NCBI RefSeq assembly: GCF_015277875.1
Contig: NZ_CP063814.1
Span: forward strand, 2,170,001 to 2,234,000
DNA: 64,000 nucleotides
Direction: 5' to 3'
Origin: Microbacterium luteum
Lineage (GTDB): Bacteria; Actinomycetota; Actinomycetes; Actinomycetales; Microbacteriaceae
How positions within the stretch are numbered: the stretch's first letter is position 1; the number at the start of each line of letters is the position of its first letter. Below the pieces are notes generated by a model that was given only the letters and a program-made list of their open reading frames with translations, was not told the origin of the DNA and searched no databases. The translations under genes and the position numbers were made by a program. Shown piece after piece: positions 48,765 through 58,338 of the stretch.

Positions 48765-49202
48765 GTGGACATCCTGGCCTCCCTCCTCGGCGTCGCTGTG
48801 CTGATCGCCGTCACCGCCGGCATCGGAATGCTCGTGCGCGCCCGCCAAGGTCGCCTCCGTCGCGGCGTCGCACACGAGGTGATCCAGCCGCGGCGCCTGG
48901 GGGCCGACAGCCTCGGCGAGCGCGCGACGCTGCTGCAGTTCAGCACCGAACTGTGCGCCAAGTGCCCCGGCGTGCACCGCACGCTCTCGCAGATCGCCGA
49001 ATCACGCGACGGCGTCCGCCACCTCGACATCGACCTCACTCACCGTCCGGACATCGCCAAGCACTTCCACGTGCTGCAGACGCCGACGACGCTCATCCTG
49101 GACGCCCGCGGCGCCGTGCAGTCGCGCGTGGGCGGCGTGCCGAACCGTCACATGCTCGAGCTGGAGCTGGCGCGCCTGACGGGGAGCAGCGCCCATGTCT
49201 GA
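48765..49202 (+). CDS. membrane-anchored thioredoxin-like protein
   Basis: 145 residues from GTG at 48765; the longer open frame upstream is antisense to thyX. One N-terminal membrane segment (about 4-25), then a thioredoxin fold with redox pair Cys64/Cys67 in TELCAKCPGV and the cis-Pro loop LQTPTTLILD. The long basic linker after the membrane segment suggests the domain may face the cytosol, but topology is uncertain. Overlaps the DUF4395 gene by 8 nt, a pairing often seen. Confidence 0.83.
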   Translation: MDILASLLGVAVLIAVTAGIGMLVRARQGRLRRGVAHEVIQPRRLGADSLGERATLLQFSTELCAKCPGVHRTLSQIAESRDGVRHLDIDLTHRPDIAKHFHVLQTPTTLILDARGAVQSRVGGVPNRHMLELELARLTGSSAHV

Positions 49203-49761
49203 CACCGGCATCGACCCGCGCGGCCCTCGTTTCGCCGCCGCCATCACCTCGCTTCTGCTGCTGATCGACGTCTTCCTCGCGTTGACGGGACTCGCGACGC
49301 AGCGAGCCGGCGAATGGTTCGCCGATCAGCCCCTGGCCGCGGCGGCTTTCACGCCCGGCGCAGGGTGGGCGATTCAGGAGGCGAGCCTCGCGCAGCGCGC
49401 TCTGGACCCGGCGTTCCTCCTGCTGATCGTGATCGCCCTTCTCTTCCTGTGGGGCGTGATCGCGCCGCGCACCGCGCCGTGGAGCGTGCTGTTCCGCCGC
49501 GTGATCGCGCCGCGCCTGTCGAAGCCCACCGAACGCGAGGACCCGCGCCCGCCGCGCTTCGCCCAGGGCGTCGGCCTCTTCGTCTCGGTCATCGGTCTCG
49601 CGCTGCACCTCGCCGGTGTGCCGTGGGCACTGCCCGTTGCCGCATCGCTCGCGTTCGCGGCCGCTTTCCTCAACGCCGTCTTCGGGCTGTGCCTCGGCTG
49701 CCAGCTCTACCTCGTGCTCCAGCGGGCGGGCGTCGTGGGGCGCGAGCGCCCCGCGGTCTGA
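49195..49761 (+). CDS. DUF4395 membrane protein
   Basis: 188 residues: IDPRGPRFAAAITSLLLLID at the start, four hydrophobic segments (about 14-34, 72-92, 122-142, 144-175), and a Cys pair in FGLCLGCQLYL near the end, typical of DUF4395. The pair and the overlap with the thioredoxin-like gene suggest a membrane thiol-redox relay (inference). Confidence 0.85.
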   Translation: MSDTGIDPRGPRFAAAITSLLLLIDVFLALTGLATQRAGEWFADQPLAAAAFTPGAGWAIQEASLAQRALDPAFLLLIVIALLFLWGVIAPRTAPWSVLFRRVIAPRLSKPTEREDPRPPRFAQGVGLFVSVIGLALHLAGVPWALPVAASLAFAAAFLNAVFGLCLGCQLYLVLQRAGVVGRERPAV

Positions 49762-49819
49762 CCGACCCGCCGCACGTCAGCTGTCAAGCCATCGCGGACG
49801 GCTAAGCGCCCCGTTAGGC

Positions 49820-49852
49820 TGACGGCGTCCGCCACCGGCGGATCATCCGTCA
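49820..49852 (+). promoter_or_regulatory. hairpin in the OsmC leader
   Basis: Outer arms TGACGG (49820-49825) / CCGTCA (49847-49852) and inner TCCGCC (49828-49833) / GGCGGA (49837-49842), just after a TAGGCT -10-like box at 49815-49820. Possible 5' hairpin. Confidence 0.4.
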
Positions 49853-49875
49853 CCGCCACGAGGAACAGGGGCATC

Positions 49876-50301
49876 ATGACCGTCACGAGCGAAGCGACCA
49901 CCGCCTGGAAAGGCTCCCTCACCGACGGCGAAGGCACCGTCTCGCTGGTGTCTTCGGGGGCTGCTTCCCTTCCGGTGAACTGGAAGGCGCGCAGCGAGGG
50001 ATCCACGTCGACCACCACGCCGGAGGAGCTCATCGCGGCCGCGCACGCTTCGTGCTTCAGCATGGCGCTCTCCCACGCACTCGCCGGGAACGGCACCCCT
50101 CCGGAATCGGTCGACACGACCGCATCGGTCACGTTCCAGCCCGGCACCGGCATCACCGGCAGCCACCTCAACGTCAACGCGGTCGTGCCGGGACTGGATG
50201 CGGATGCGTTCGCCCGCATCGCCGAGGAGGCGAAGACCGGATGCCCCGTGTCACAGGCCCTCGCCGGGATCGACATCACGCTCGAGGCGACGCTTGCCTG
50301 A
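49876..50301 (+). CDS. OsmC-family peroxiredoxin
   Basis: 141 residues. Reactive Cys60 in AAAHASCFSMALSHAL and Cys123 in AKTGCPVSQAL, the two conserved cysteines of OsmC/Ohr, which reduce organic hydroperoxides. OsmC rather than Ohr by overall sequence. Cytosolic. The epimerase gene downstream starts within its last codons. Confidence 0.92.
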   Translation: MTVTSEATTAWKGSLTDGEGTVSLVSSGAASLPVNWKARSEGSTSTTTPEELIAAAHASCFSMALSHALAGNGTPPESVDTTASVTFQPGTGITGSHLNVNAVVPGLDADAFARIAEEAKTGCPVSQALAGIDITLEATLA

Positions 50302-51208
50302 TTCTTCACCGGGTCGCATCGTCATCGGGGGCGCGAGCGGACTGATCGGGCGAGCGCTCGTCGACGACCTGCGCGCCGACGGCCATGAAGTCGTCCGCCT
50401 CGTGCGTCGCACCGCCACGGCTCCCGACGAGGTGGAATGGCTCACGGACACGCGCCCGCTCGATCCCGAGGTGCTCGCCGGCGCTCGCGCCGTGGTCGGC
50501 CTCGGCGGCGCGAGCATCGGACGCTTTCCGTGGACGCGGTCGTACCGCAGCACTCTGCTCTGGTCGCGGATCACCCCGACCCGCGCCCTGGCCCGTGCCG
50601 TGCGAGAGCTCGGCGACGACGCCCCCGCGTTCCTGTCGGCCTCCGCCGTGGGGTATTACGGGGCGTTTCCGCCGGGCGACGTCGACGAGACGACGCAGCG
50701 CGGCGAGGGTTTCCTCGCGGATGTATGCGGCGAGTGGGAGCACGCCGCACTCGGGGCCGGTGACCGCGCGCGCGTGTCGCTGCTGCGCACGGCGCCGGTC
50801 GTGCACCCGGAGGGCGTCCTGAAGCCGCTCATGCTCCTGACCCGCCTCGGTCTTTCCGGTCCGATCGGTCGCGGGACGCAGGTGTGGCCGTGGATATCAC
50901 TGCAGGACGAGGTGCGCGCCATCCGCCACATCCTCGACACCGGGATTCTCGGCCCGGTCAACCTCACGGGGCCGACCCGAGCGACCGCGAACGATCTGGG
51001 CTTCGCCCTGGCGGTGCGCATGAATCGCCCGTATCTGCTCCGGGCACCCGCCTGGGCGCTGCGCGCCGCATTCGGCCGCGATGCTGTGGAGGCGCTGCTC
51101 ACAACCGATGCGAACGTCGTTCCGGCCGCTCTGGAGGCATCCGGCTTCTCCTTCACCCATTCGACGGTCGAAGCCGCTGTCGCAGCCGCCCTGGCGGAGG
51201 CTGACTAG
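50294..51208 (+). CDS. TIGR01777-family NAD(P)-dependent epimerase/oxidoreductase
   Basis: 304 residues from TTG at 50294, overlapping the OsmC stop by 8 nt; the frame upstream has no sensible protein. Rossmann IVIGGASGLIGRALV (8-22), SASAVGYYG with the YfcH-type Tyr, PWISLQDEVRAI, and a C-terminal DUF1731 domain (about 255-300). Enzyme function unknown for the family. Ends in a 4-nt convergent overlap with the TPR-like gene. Confidence 0.87.
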   Translation: MPDSSPGRIVIGGASGLIGRALVDDLRADGHEVVRLVRRTATAPDEVEWLTDTRPLDPEVLAGARAVVGLGGASIGRFPWTRSYRSTLLWSRITPTRALARAVRELGDDAPAFLSASAVGYYGAFPPGDVDETTQRGEGFLADVCGEWEHAALGAGDRARVSLLRTAPVVHPEGVLKPLMLLTRLGLSGPIGRGTQVWPWISLQDEVRAIRHILDTGILGPVNLTGPTRATANDLGFALAVRMNRPYLLRAPAWALRAAFGRDAVEALLTTDANVVPAALEASGFSFTHSTVEAAVAAALAEAD

Positions 51209-51651
51209 CGCCGGCTGTCCGCCTCGAGCGTGATGGCCCGTCGCACAGCCTCCCGGGCGCGCCGCCGGTCCCCCGACGCGTCATAAGCCAGCCCGAGGCG
51301 GTACCACGCGCGCCAATCGTCCGGGCTGGCCGTCACCTCGTCCCGATATCGCGGGAAGACGGCATCGGCATCCTCGCGCAGCACACGACCGCTCGGTCGC
51401 ACCCCCACCGCATCCTCGGGGAGGTCGTGTTCGGCTTCGAGCCGCAGACCGAGCTGCTGGGCACGCCATCCGAACCACAGTTCGCGTCCGAGCGCCCACA
51501 CCGCCACCACGGGCAGGACGATCAGCGCCACGCCCATCGTGATGCCGACGGGATCGCCGGTGCCGAGCAGCAGCACCGCGCGCCATCCGACGAGCGCGAT
51601 GTAGAGCGCCAGCAGGACCGCCATGACGGCGACCCCGATCTTGACGCTCAT
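51205..51651 (-). CDS. small membrane protein with TPR-like C-terminus
   Basis: 148 residues. Two membrane segments (about 5-28 and 34-55), then a cytosolic part with a single TPR-like repeat, DWRAWYRLGLAYDASGDRRR. Function unknown. ATGA overlap with dapB indicates coupling. Confidence 0.75.
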   Translation of the reverse strand: MSVKIGVAVMAVLLALYIALVGWRAVLLLGTGDPVGITMGVALIVLPVVAVWALGRELWFGWRAQQLGLRLEAEHDLPEDAVGVRPSGRVLREDADAVFPRYRDEVTASPDDWRAWYRLGLAYDASGDRRRAREAVRRAITLEADSRR

Positions 51652-52460
51652 GCTCCGGTTGTGCGCGCCACCTGGCCGGGCACTCCACCCTCGTCGACCG
51701 GGGGCCTGCCACCGGAATGCGGGGTGCGGATGCCGATGTCGAGGAAGCTGTCGAGGCCGATCACGACGCCCCGGCTCACGATCGCGTTCTGAAGGGCCAG
51801 GCGGATGCCGGGGGCGTAGGCGCGTGCCGGCTCGATCGTGTCGTGGGTGATCGTCAGCGACTCCCCCGGGCCCGAGAGCACGACGTCCTGCTTGGCCACC
51901 ACACCCGGGCGACGCAGCGAGTGGATCGGGACGCTCGCCACCCGCTGCCCGCGAGCGCGCTGATCGACGTGCGGGGACTCGACCGGGCCCACCGCACTCC
52001 GCGCCGCTGCGACGAGCTCGGCCGTGCGCACGGCGGTGCCGCTCGGAGAGTCGACCTTGGACTCCCGGTGCGCCTCGACGATCTCGATCGAGGGGAAGAA
52101 GGGTGCCGCGGCGCTGGCGATAGCCGACCCGATGACGGAGCCGAGCGAGAAGTTGGGAATGAACACGGCGCCGGTGCCGGCCGCATCCACCAGGGGCCGC
52201 ACGAGGGCGATGCGCTCGGCTGACCACCCCGACGTGCCCACGAGCACGTTGATCCCGCGCTCGACGGCCCCGCGCACCACGTCGATCGACACCGCCGGGG
52301 TGGACGCATCGACCACGAGGTCGGCGCCGTCGATCTCGTCGATCTCGGAGCGGGAGGTGAGCACGGCGTGCTCGACGTACGCGTCGTCGGCGTTCACGAT
52401 GTCGCGGATGATGCCGCCCAGCTTGCCGGTCCCGCCCACGATGGCCACGCGCGTCGTCAT
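51648..52460 (-). CDS. dapB: 4-hydroxy-tetrahydrodipicolinate reductase
   Basis: 270 residues from the ATG at 52460, preceded by GGTGGAG; the frame upstream is not conserved. NAD(P)H site AIVGGTGKLGG (6-16), substrate/catalytic segment EAHRESKVDSPSGTA; many homologues read HH where this has HR. C-terminal tail of about 20 residues beyond the usual end. Second DAP-pathway step after DapA. Confidence 0.93.
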   Translation of the reverse strand: MTTRVAIVGGTGKLGGIIRDIVNADDAYVEHAVLTSRSEIDEIDGADLVVDASTPAVSIDVVRGAVERGINVLVGTSGWSAERIALVRPLVDAAGTGAVFIPNFSLGSVIGSAIASAAAPFFPSIEIVEAHRESKVDSPSGTAVRTAELVAAARSAVGPVESPHVDQRARGQRVASVPIHSLRRPGVVAKQDVVLSGPGESLTITHDTIEPARAYAPGIRLALQNAIVSRGVVIGLDSFLDIGIRTPHSGGRPPVDEGGVPGQVARTTGA

Positions 52461-52509
52461 GTCTCCACCGTAGCCCGCCCGCGCCTCCCGGGCGCGCACG
52501 CGCACCGAC

Positions 52510-52515
52510 TACTCT
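52510..52515 (+). promoter_or_regulatory. candidate leaderless -10 box for the GNAT gene
   Basis: TACTCT, 6 nt before ATG at 52522. Confidence 0.4.
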
Positions 52516-52521
52516 TCAGGG

Positions 52522-52989
52522 ATGCTCCGCATCACCGCTGAACCGGTCGATTCCGAGGTGTCGCGCATGCTGCTCTCGGAATACTTCGACGCGCGCGCGG
52601 CATCCTTCCCGTCTCGCACCTACACCCGCTCGTCGCCGGACGCCGCGACGTTCACGGCGCCGGCGGGTGTCTTCGTCGTGGCTGCGGACGAGGATCACCC
52701 GGTCGGCTGCGGCGGCATCCGCCGGCTCGAAGCGCGGGGCGACGCGATGCGATACGAGGTCAAGCATCTCTACCTCCGTCCCGAGACCCGGGGCCGAGGG
52801 TGGGGCCGGGCGCTGATGGACGATCTCGAGCGTCGCGCACGTGCCTTCGGCGCGGACGAGCTGGTCCTCGATACCCATCACACCCTGGATGCCGCCGCCG
52901 GGCTCTACGCCGCCACCGGGTTCTCCGCCATCCCGGCCTACAACGACAACCCGAACGCGACGCGCTGGTACGGCAAGGCGTTGTCCTGA
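52522..52989 (+). CDS. GNAT-family N-acetyltransferase
   Basis: 155 residues. Acetyl-CoA loop LYLRPETRGRGWGRALMDDL (motif A, R-G-x-G-x-G/A) at about 85-104, and LDTHHTLDAAAGLYAATGF (motif B) near 115-133. Substrate unknown. No Shine-Dalgarno; TACTCT 6 nt upstream. Confidence 0.9.
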   Translation: MLRITAEPVDSEVSRMLLSEYFDARAASFPSRTYTRSSPDAATFTAPAGVFVVAADEDHPVGCGGIRRLEARGDAMRYEVKHLYLRPETRGRGWGRALMDDLERRARAFGADELVLDTHHTLDAAAGLYAATGFSAIPAYNDNPNATRWYGKALS

Positions 52990-53010
52990 CGGCGAGCCGC
53001 CCCGCGCCGG

Positions 53011-53613
53011 TCAGACGGGATGGGTCTCGGGGAGGCCGGTGCGCAGCTCGACCGGAAGGTGGGCGAGGTCGTTGTGGGTCAGCAGCATCCACGGGCGGCC
53101 CTGCTTCTGAGCGATCACCGTCAGACCGCAATGGGCCTGATTGAGGGTCATCCACTTCCACTCCGGAGCCTGCAGGATCTCGCGCACGAACCACGCGATG
53201 ACGGTGTTGTGCGTGATGATCAGCTCGTGGACGTCGCCGCTTCGACGGCGAAGGAATTCACTCACGGCGTCCGCCATCTGGGCTCGCCCGGCGTCGATCT
53301 CCGCGTCGGTCACGCCGCCGAAGAAGGGTTCGAAGACCGCGGGCGTGTCGGGCGTCATGCCCGTCGGTACGCAGTCGAACAGCAGGGCCGAGGGCTGAGG
53401 CGACAGTGAAGGCATGCGCTCGGCGAACGCACGCGCGGTCTCACTCGCACGCTCGAGGGGCGAATGCCACACGCTGTCGAACGGCACTCCCGAGAGCCGG
53501 TCCGCGAGGGCCGCTGCCTGTCGACGACCGCGCGGTGACAGCGGTCCGTCGACCAGTCCGTGCTCGGCATCCTGGTGCTCGCCATGTCGCACGAGGTAGA
53601 TGTAGTGCGTCAC
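53011..53613 (-). CDS. histidine phosphatase family protein
   Basis: 200 residues. Phosphoglycerate-mutase-like core: LVRHGEHQD with the phosphohistidine (His10), SPLERASETARAF, and the second His in LIITHNTVIAW. Lacks features that would define phosphoglycerate mutase itself, so substrate is open. Convergent with the GNAT gene. Confidence 0.9.
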   Translation of the reverse strand: MTHYIYLVRHGEHQDAEHGLVDGPLSPRGRRQAAALADRLSGVPFDSVWHSPLERASETARAFAERMPSLSPQPSALLFDCVPTGMTPDTPAVFEPFFGGVTDAEIDAGRAQMADAVSEFLRRRSGDVHELIITHNTVIAWFVREILQAPEWKWMTLNQAHCGLTVIAQKQGRPWMLLTHNDLAHLPVELRTGLPETHPV

Positions 53614-53723
53614 GTCACTCGCTCCATCGGGATGTCATCGGGCGCCGCTCCGGGCGCCCTTCCACCCTATGTCACGGCCTCTTCGCCCTCGCCCGCCGGG
53701 CGGCGCGTCGGCGATGCCGATCC

Positions 53724-54770
53724 TCAATCGGCGGCGCGGGCGATCTCTGCCAACTGGGCCCGGCTGAGATGCACGCCGACGCCCTGCATGAGCTCCTCGA
53801 CGTGCTGCGCCGCATACGCGTTGACGATCGGCGCGCTCACCAGCTTCTGCGCGAGCAGCCACGCGACGGCCACGGCGGCATCCGGAACGCCCAGCTCCGC
53901 CCCCACCACGTCGAGCGCGCGGAGCGTGCGCGTTCCACGACGGTTCAGACTCGCCGCCAGCTGCGCACCGCGCACCGAGAGCGCCCCCTTGGACCGGGTG
54001 CGGTGACGACCGGCGAGGAATCCGTGCTCGAGCGCGTGAGACGGCGTGACCGCCAATTGCTGCGCCCCGGCGATCAGCCGCAGGTCCTCGTCGAACTCGT
54101 GGCGGCGGAGGATGTTGAAGGGCACGTCGAGCACGTTCAGCCGTGGGAAGCCGGCGGACGCGAGGATGCGCGCCTCGATGAGCTGCGTCGCGGTGTAGCC
54201 GATCGCGCCGAGCGCTCGCGCCTTGCCGGTGTCGACGAGCCACTCGGCGGTCGCCAGCGTGTCTTCGAGCGCGGTGGCCGAGTCGGCGGTCGCGTCGAGG
54301 TAGATCAGATCGATGCGGTCGGTGCGCAGTCGGCCGAGCGAGGACTCCACCGCGCGGACGAGGTCGACCGGCCCGAGCCCGGGGTTGTCGGGATGGCCGC
54401 CGATGCGGACCGCCAGCACCATGTCGTCACGCAGGCCGCGGGAGTGCATCCACTGGCCGATGATGTGCTCGCTGCGTCCTCCGGAGAAACTGTCGGCCGT
54501 GTGCACGGCGTTCCCGCCGAGCTCCGCGTACGCATCGAGGATGTCGTGGCTCGACTCGAGATCGACGTTCCACCCGAACTCGGATCCGCCGAGAATGAGC
54601 GGGAAGATCTCGAGACCGGTCTCACCGAGCCTCTCCCGGACCCCGGTCGCGACCCCCGGTCCCTGCACCGGGATCGGCGCGGACGGGTGGTGTCCGCGGG
54701 ATGTGTGGGAGCCGGCGGCCATCGCCGCAGCGTTTCCCCCGAAACCCGCGTTCGCTCCGATCACCGACAT
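53724..54770 (-). CDS. aldo/keto reductase-fold protein with replaced catalytic tetrad
   Basis: 348 residues from ATG at 54770, with GAGGGGG at a good distance; a second ATG lies at 54803. The AKR barrel is clear (GGSEFGWNVDLESSHDILDA, GGRSEHIIGQW, LGRLRTDRIDLIYLDA), but the Asp-Tyr-Lys-His tetrad is absent: DTADVYG reads HTADSFS (His90, Phe95), the lysine is Arg122 in LAVRIGG, and the histidine is Asp159. Probably not a standard reductase. A good promoter lies at 54887-54916, giving a leader of about 110 nt. Confidence 0.85.
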   Translation of the reverse strand: MSVIGANAGFGGNAAAMAAGSHTSRGHHPSAPIPVQGPGVATGVRERLGETGLEIFPLILGGSEFGWNVDLESSHDILDAYAELGGNAVHTADSFSGGRSEHIIGQWMHSRGLRDDMVLAVRIGGHPDNPGLGPVDLVRAVESSLGRLRTDRIDLIYLDATADSATALEDTLATAEWLVDTGKARALGAIGYTATQLIEARILASAGFPRLNVLDVPFNILRRHEFDEDLRLIAGAQQLAVTPSHALEHGFLAGRHRTRSKGALSVRGAQLAASLNRRGTRTLRALDVVGAELGVPDAAVAVAWLLAQKLVSAPIVNAYAAQHVEELMQGVGVHLSRAQLAEIARAAD

Positions 54771-54886
54771 CCCACACCCCCTCGCGAATCTCGAGGCGGG
54801 CACCCGCCCCTCGCGCCCCCCGGCACGTGATTCGAGGGTACGGCAGCGGCGCGCAGAATCGTTGCTCCCAGGCGACGTGGCGGTGA

Positions 54887-54916
54887 ACTATACATAACGC
54901 TTTCATCACGGTCAAT
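54887..54916 (-). promoter_or_regulatory. promoter of the AKR-like gene
   Basis: Minus strand TTGACC (54911-54916), 18-nt spacer, TATAGT (54887-54892), in a locally AT-rich stretch. It sits directly after the pnp terminator. Confidence 0.65.
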
Positions 54917-54918
54917 GG

Positions 54919-54955
54919 CGAATGCCCGCCCCCCGGACGGGGACGGGCATTCGCT
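54919..54955 (-). terminator. pnp terminator
   Basis: Perfect 11-bp stem GCGAATGCCCG (54919-54929) / CGGGCATTCGC (54945-54955) with GC-rich inner pairing, 12 nt beyond the pnp stop. No U-run. Confidence 0.7.
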
Positions 54956-54967
54956 GCGGGAAGCGGA

Positions 54968-57244
54968 TCAGCCTTCGGCAGGAGCCTCCGGGCCGGGGTT
55001 TGCCGCAGCGCGGCCTTCCTGGTCGGCGTCCTCGAGAACCGGCTCGAGCGACAGCTTGCCGCGGTCGTCGACCTTGGTGATGCGCACGAGGAGCTTCTGC
55101 CCCACCGACACGACATCCTCGACGTTCTCCACGCGCTTGCCCCCGGCGAGCTTGCGGACCTCGCTGACGTGCAGCAGGCCGTCCTTGCCGGGCAGAAGCG
55201 AGATGAACGCACCGAAGGTCGCGATCTTCACGACCGTACCCAGGAACTGGTCGCCCACCTCGGGGTTGGTCGGGTTGGCGATCGCGTTCACCTGTGCACG
55301 CGCGGCTTCGGCCGAAGGACCGTCGGTCGCGCCGATGTAGACGGTGCCGTCCTCCTCGATCGAGATCTGCGCACCGGTCTCGTCCTGGATCGAGTTGATC
55401 GTCTTGCCCTTGGGGCCGATCAGTTCACCGATCTTGTCGACCGGGATCTGCACGCTGATGACGCGCGGCGCCGTCGGCGCCATCTCGTCGGGAGCGTCGA
55501 TCGCGCTGTTCAGCACGTTCAGGATCGTCAGACGCGCATCCTTCGCCTGGGTGAGCGCCGCCGAGAGCACCGACGACGGGATGCCGTCGAGCTTCGTGTC
55601 GAGCTGGATGGCCGTGACGAACTCGCTCGTTCCGGCGACCTTGAAGTCCATGTCACCGAGAGCGTCTTCGGCACCGAGGATGTCGGTCAGCGCGGCGTAG
55701 CGCGTCTGGCCGTCGACCTCGTCGGAGACGAGACCCATCGCAATGCCGGCGACGGGCGCGCGCAGCGGTACGCCCGCGTTCAGCAGCGACAGCGTCGAGG
55801 CGCAGACCGAACCCATCGACGTCGAGCCGTTCGAGCCGAGCGCCTCGGACACCTGACGGATCGCATAGGGGAAGTCCTCCCGGCTGGGCAGCACGGGCAC
55901 GAGTGCGCGCTCGGCCAAGAAGCCATGGCCGATCTCGCGACGCTTCGGGCTGCCGACACGGCCGGTCTCGCCCGTCGAATACGGCGGGAAGTTGTAGTGG
56001 TGCATGTAGCGCTTGCTGGTCGTGGGCGACAGCGAGTCGATCTGCTGCTCCATCTTCAGCATGTTCAGCGTGGTGACGCCCAGGATCTGGGTCTCGCCGC
56101 GCTGGAAGATCGCCGAACCGTGCACGCGCGGGATGACCTGCACCTCGGCGTCGAGCGGGCGGATATCGGCCAGTCCGCGACCGTCGATGCGCACACCCTC
56201 GGTCAGGATCCGGCTGCGGACGATCAGCTTGGTGACCGACTTGTACGCGGCGGAGAACTCCTGCGGCGCGGTGGCCGGAAGCTCGCCCGACTCGGTCGCG
56301 GCGATCAGCTCGGCCTTGACGCGGTCCTTGATGGCGTCGTCGGCGTTCTGGCGCTCCTGCTTGTCGGCGATCTGGTAGACCCCGACGAGCTCGTCGTACG
56401 CACGGGCAGCGACGAAGTCGTAGGTCTCCTGGGCGTATGCCGGGAAGACCGGGTACTCCTGGATCTCCTTGGCCGCGGTGGCGGCGACCTGGCTCTGCGC
56501 CTGGACCAGCTGGGTGATGAACGGCTTCGCCGCCTCGAGCCCGGCTGCGACGACCTCCTCCGACGGCTTGGTTGCGCCGCCGCGGATGAGGTTCCAGCTG
56601 TGCTCGGTGGCCTCGGCCTCGACCATCATGATGGCCACTTCGCCGTCGGGCAGCACCCGGCCGGCGACGATGAGGTCGAACACGGCCTCGTCGAGCTGCT
56701 CTGCCTTCGGGAAGGCGACCCACTGGTCGGCGTTGTCGCCCTGGCCCGGGATGAGCGCCAGGCGCACACCCGCGATCGGCCCGGAGAACGGCAGACCCGA
56801 GATCTGAGTGGACAGCGATGCGGCGTTGATCGCGAGGGCGTCGTAGAACTCCCCCGGTGCGATCGAGAGCACGGTCACCACGATCTGGACCTCGTTGCGC
56901 AGGCCCGACACGAACGACGGGCGAAGCGGCCGGTCGATGAGGCGGCACACGAGGATCGCCTCGGTCGAGGGGCGTCCCTCACGACGGAAGAACGAGCCGG
57001 GGATCTTGCCGGCCGCGTAGGAGCGCTCTTCGACGTCGACGGTCAGCGGGAAGAAGTCGAAGCCTTCGCGCGGGTGCTTGCCCGCGCTGGTGGCCGACAG
57101 GAGCATGGTCTCGTCGTCCAGGTAGGCGGCGACGGAACCCTGCGCCTGCTGGGCGAGGCGCCCGGTCTCGAACCGGACGGTGCGGGTGCCGAAGCGGCCG
57201 TTGTCGAGAACGGCTTCGGCGGCGGTGATTTCAGGACCTTCCAA
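54968..57244 (-). CDS. pnp: polyribonucleotide nucleotidyltransferase
   Basis: 758 residues from TTG at 57244, preceded by AAGGAGAG; the downstream sequence [18 protein letters not shown] is the actinobacterial PNPase N-terminus, and the open frame further upstream is not conserved. Two RNase PH domains ([57 protein letters not shown]), KH ([19 protein letters not shown], about 610-625) and S1 ([20 protein letters not shown]) domains. 3'-5' phosphorolytic RNA decay. Confidence 0.96.
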   Translation of the reverse strand: MEGPEITAAEAVLDNGRFGTRTVRFETGRLAQQAQGSVAAYLDDETMLLSATSAGKHPREGFDFFPLTVDVEERSYAAGKIPGSFFRREGRPSTEAILVCRLIDRPLRPSFVSGLRNEVQIVVTVLSIAPGEFYDALAINAASLSTQISGLPFSGPIAGVRLALIPGQGDNADQWVAFPKAEQLDEAVFDLIVAGRVLPDGEVAIMMVEAEATEHSWNLIRGGATKPSEEVVAAGLEAAKPFITQLVQAQSQVAATAAKEIQEYPVFPAYAQETYDFVAARAYDELVGVYQIADKQERQNADDAIKDRVKAELIAATESGELPATAPQEFSAAYKSVTKLIVRSRILTEGVRIDGRGLADIRPLDAEVQVIPRVHGSAIFQRGETQILGVTTLNMLKMEQQIDSLSPTTSKRYMHHYNFPPYSTGETGRVGSPKRREIGHGFLAERALVPVLPSREDFPYAIRQVSEALGSNGSTSMGSVCASTLSLLNAGVPLRAPVAGIAMGLVSDEVDGQTRYAALTDILGAEDALGDMDFKVAGTSEFVTAIQLDTKLDGIPSSVLSAALTQAKDARLTILNVLNSAIDAPDEMAPTAPRVISVQIPVDKIGELIGPKGKTINSIQDETGAQISIEEDGTVYIGATDGPSAEAARAQVNAIANPTNPEVGDQFLGTVVKIATFGAFISLLPGKDGLLHVSEVRKLAGGKRVENVEDVVSVGQKLLVRITKVDDRGKLSLEPVLEDADQEGRAAANPGPEAPAEG

Positions 57245-57506
57245 GAGGTCTCTCCTTCTTTGTTTAGACTCGCGGGCGCGTTTCGCCGGCGAGATCGTGC
57301 GAAGGAGCAGGAACAGGCAGATCTCAGCGCGCGGCGACGCCGCGTTCGCGCCAGCACTGGTCACCAGTCGAAGATCACCGATCGCCTGATCGGGAACCCA
57401 CCACAGGGGACCAGCTTCCTGCCGGCCTGCTCCGTGAGCTCATATGGAATTGAGCGGCTGCCACGGGGGCAACCTCGACGAGCCTACCAGCGCGCCGGCG
57501 TGCGAC
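57245..57506. other. long pnp leader region
   Basis: 262 bp without a gene. A TAGGCT -10-like box at 57481-57486 (minus) would give a leader of about 230 nt. It contains the 13-nt palindrome ACTGGT-C-ACCAGT (57356-57368) and other short inverted repeats. PNPase leaders are autoregulated in some bacteria; that is not shown here. Confidence 0.5.
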
Positions 57507-58298
57507 CTAGGAGCGCCCGGACAGCGCCAGCGTTCGGCGAGCCGCGTCGACCAGCGCGGCGCCGTACGCCGGCCCGTGGCCCACTGCGTGCACGGCCAGC
57601 GGATGAAGCTGGTGAACCGGGATGCGCTGGACCCATCCCTCCCGGAGCGGGTGGGTGAGCCGGTAGCCCTCGATCACCTCCTGAAGGTGGGAGCAGCCGA
57701 AGAGCTCGAGCATCGCCAGATCGGTCTCACGATGGCCCCCGTGAGCGGCCGGATCGATGAGCACGACCCCGTCGGGCGAGAACAGCACGTTGCCGTTCCA
57801 GAGGTCGCCGTGCAGACGAGACGGCGGATCGTCGTCGTCGAACACACCGTCGGCGATCACCGCGCACGCCCGCTCGACGAGCGGCACGTCGTCCGCGGCG
57901 AGGTTGCCCGCGTCGACGGCGGGGCGGAGGAACACCTCGACGCGGTCTCGGGCGTAGAACGCACCCCAGCTGCGCTCGGCGGACGCGGGCTGGGCGAGCC
58001 GGCCGATGTAGAGCGGACCGTCCCACCCGTTCGGCGGCGCGCCGAAGGCGGCAGCTCCGGCGTCGTGCGTGCGGGCGAGAGCTCTGCCGAAGGCCCGGGC
58101 CGCATCACGGTCGGCAGGCGCGGTGGCGACGCGCTCGAGACGGATGCGCCCTGCGGCGACCTCGATCACCCTGGCGACGCGTGCTCCGCCACGTTCCTCT
58201 GCCTCGCCCAGCCAGCGGAGCCCCGCCGCCTCGGCCTCGAAGAACCGCGCCGGCGCATCCGCCTTCTCCTTGACGACCTCTCGCATCCGACCATGCAA
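57507..58298 (-). CDS. fructosamine kinase-family protein
   Basis: 263 residues. Kinase-like fold with the FN3K signatures NGWDGPLYIGRLAQ, catalytic loop SRLHGDLWNGNVLFSPDG and metal-binding LIDPAAHGGHRETDLAML. The family phosphorylates ketoamine-glycated amines for deglycation. The ATG at 58298 is followed by a second at 58286 that could be the start. Confidence 0.9.
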   Translation of the reverse strand: MHGRMREVVKEKADAPARFFEAEAAGLRWLGEAEERGGARVARVIEVAAGRIRLERVATAPADRDAARAFGRALARTHDAGAAAFGAPPNGWDGPLYIGRLAQPASAERSWGAFYARDRVEVFLRPAVDAGNLAADDVPLVERACAVIADGVFDDDDPPSRLHGDLWNGNVLFSPDGVVLIDPAAHGGHRETDLAMLELFGCSHLQEVIEGYRLTHPLREGWVQRIPVHQLHPLAVHAVGHGPAYGAALVDAARRTLALSGRS

Positions 58299-58338
58299 TC
58301 ACAGCCGCTCCGGCGAGAGGCCGCCGCTGTCAGCCGGG

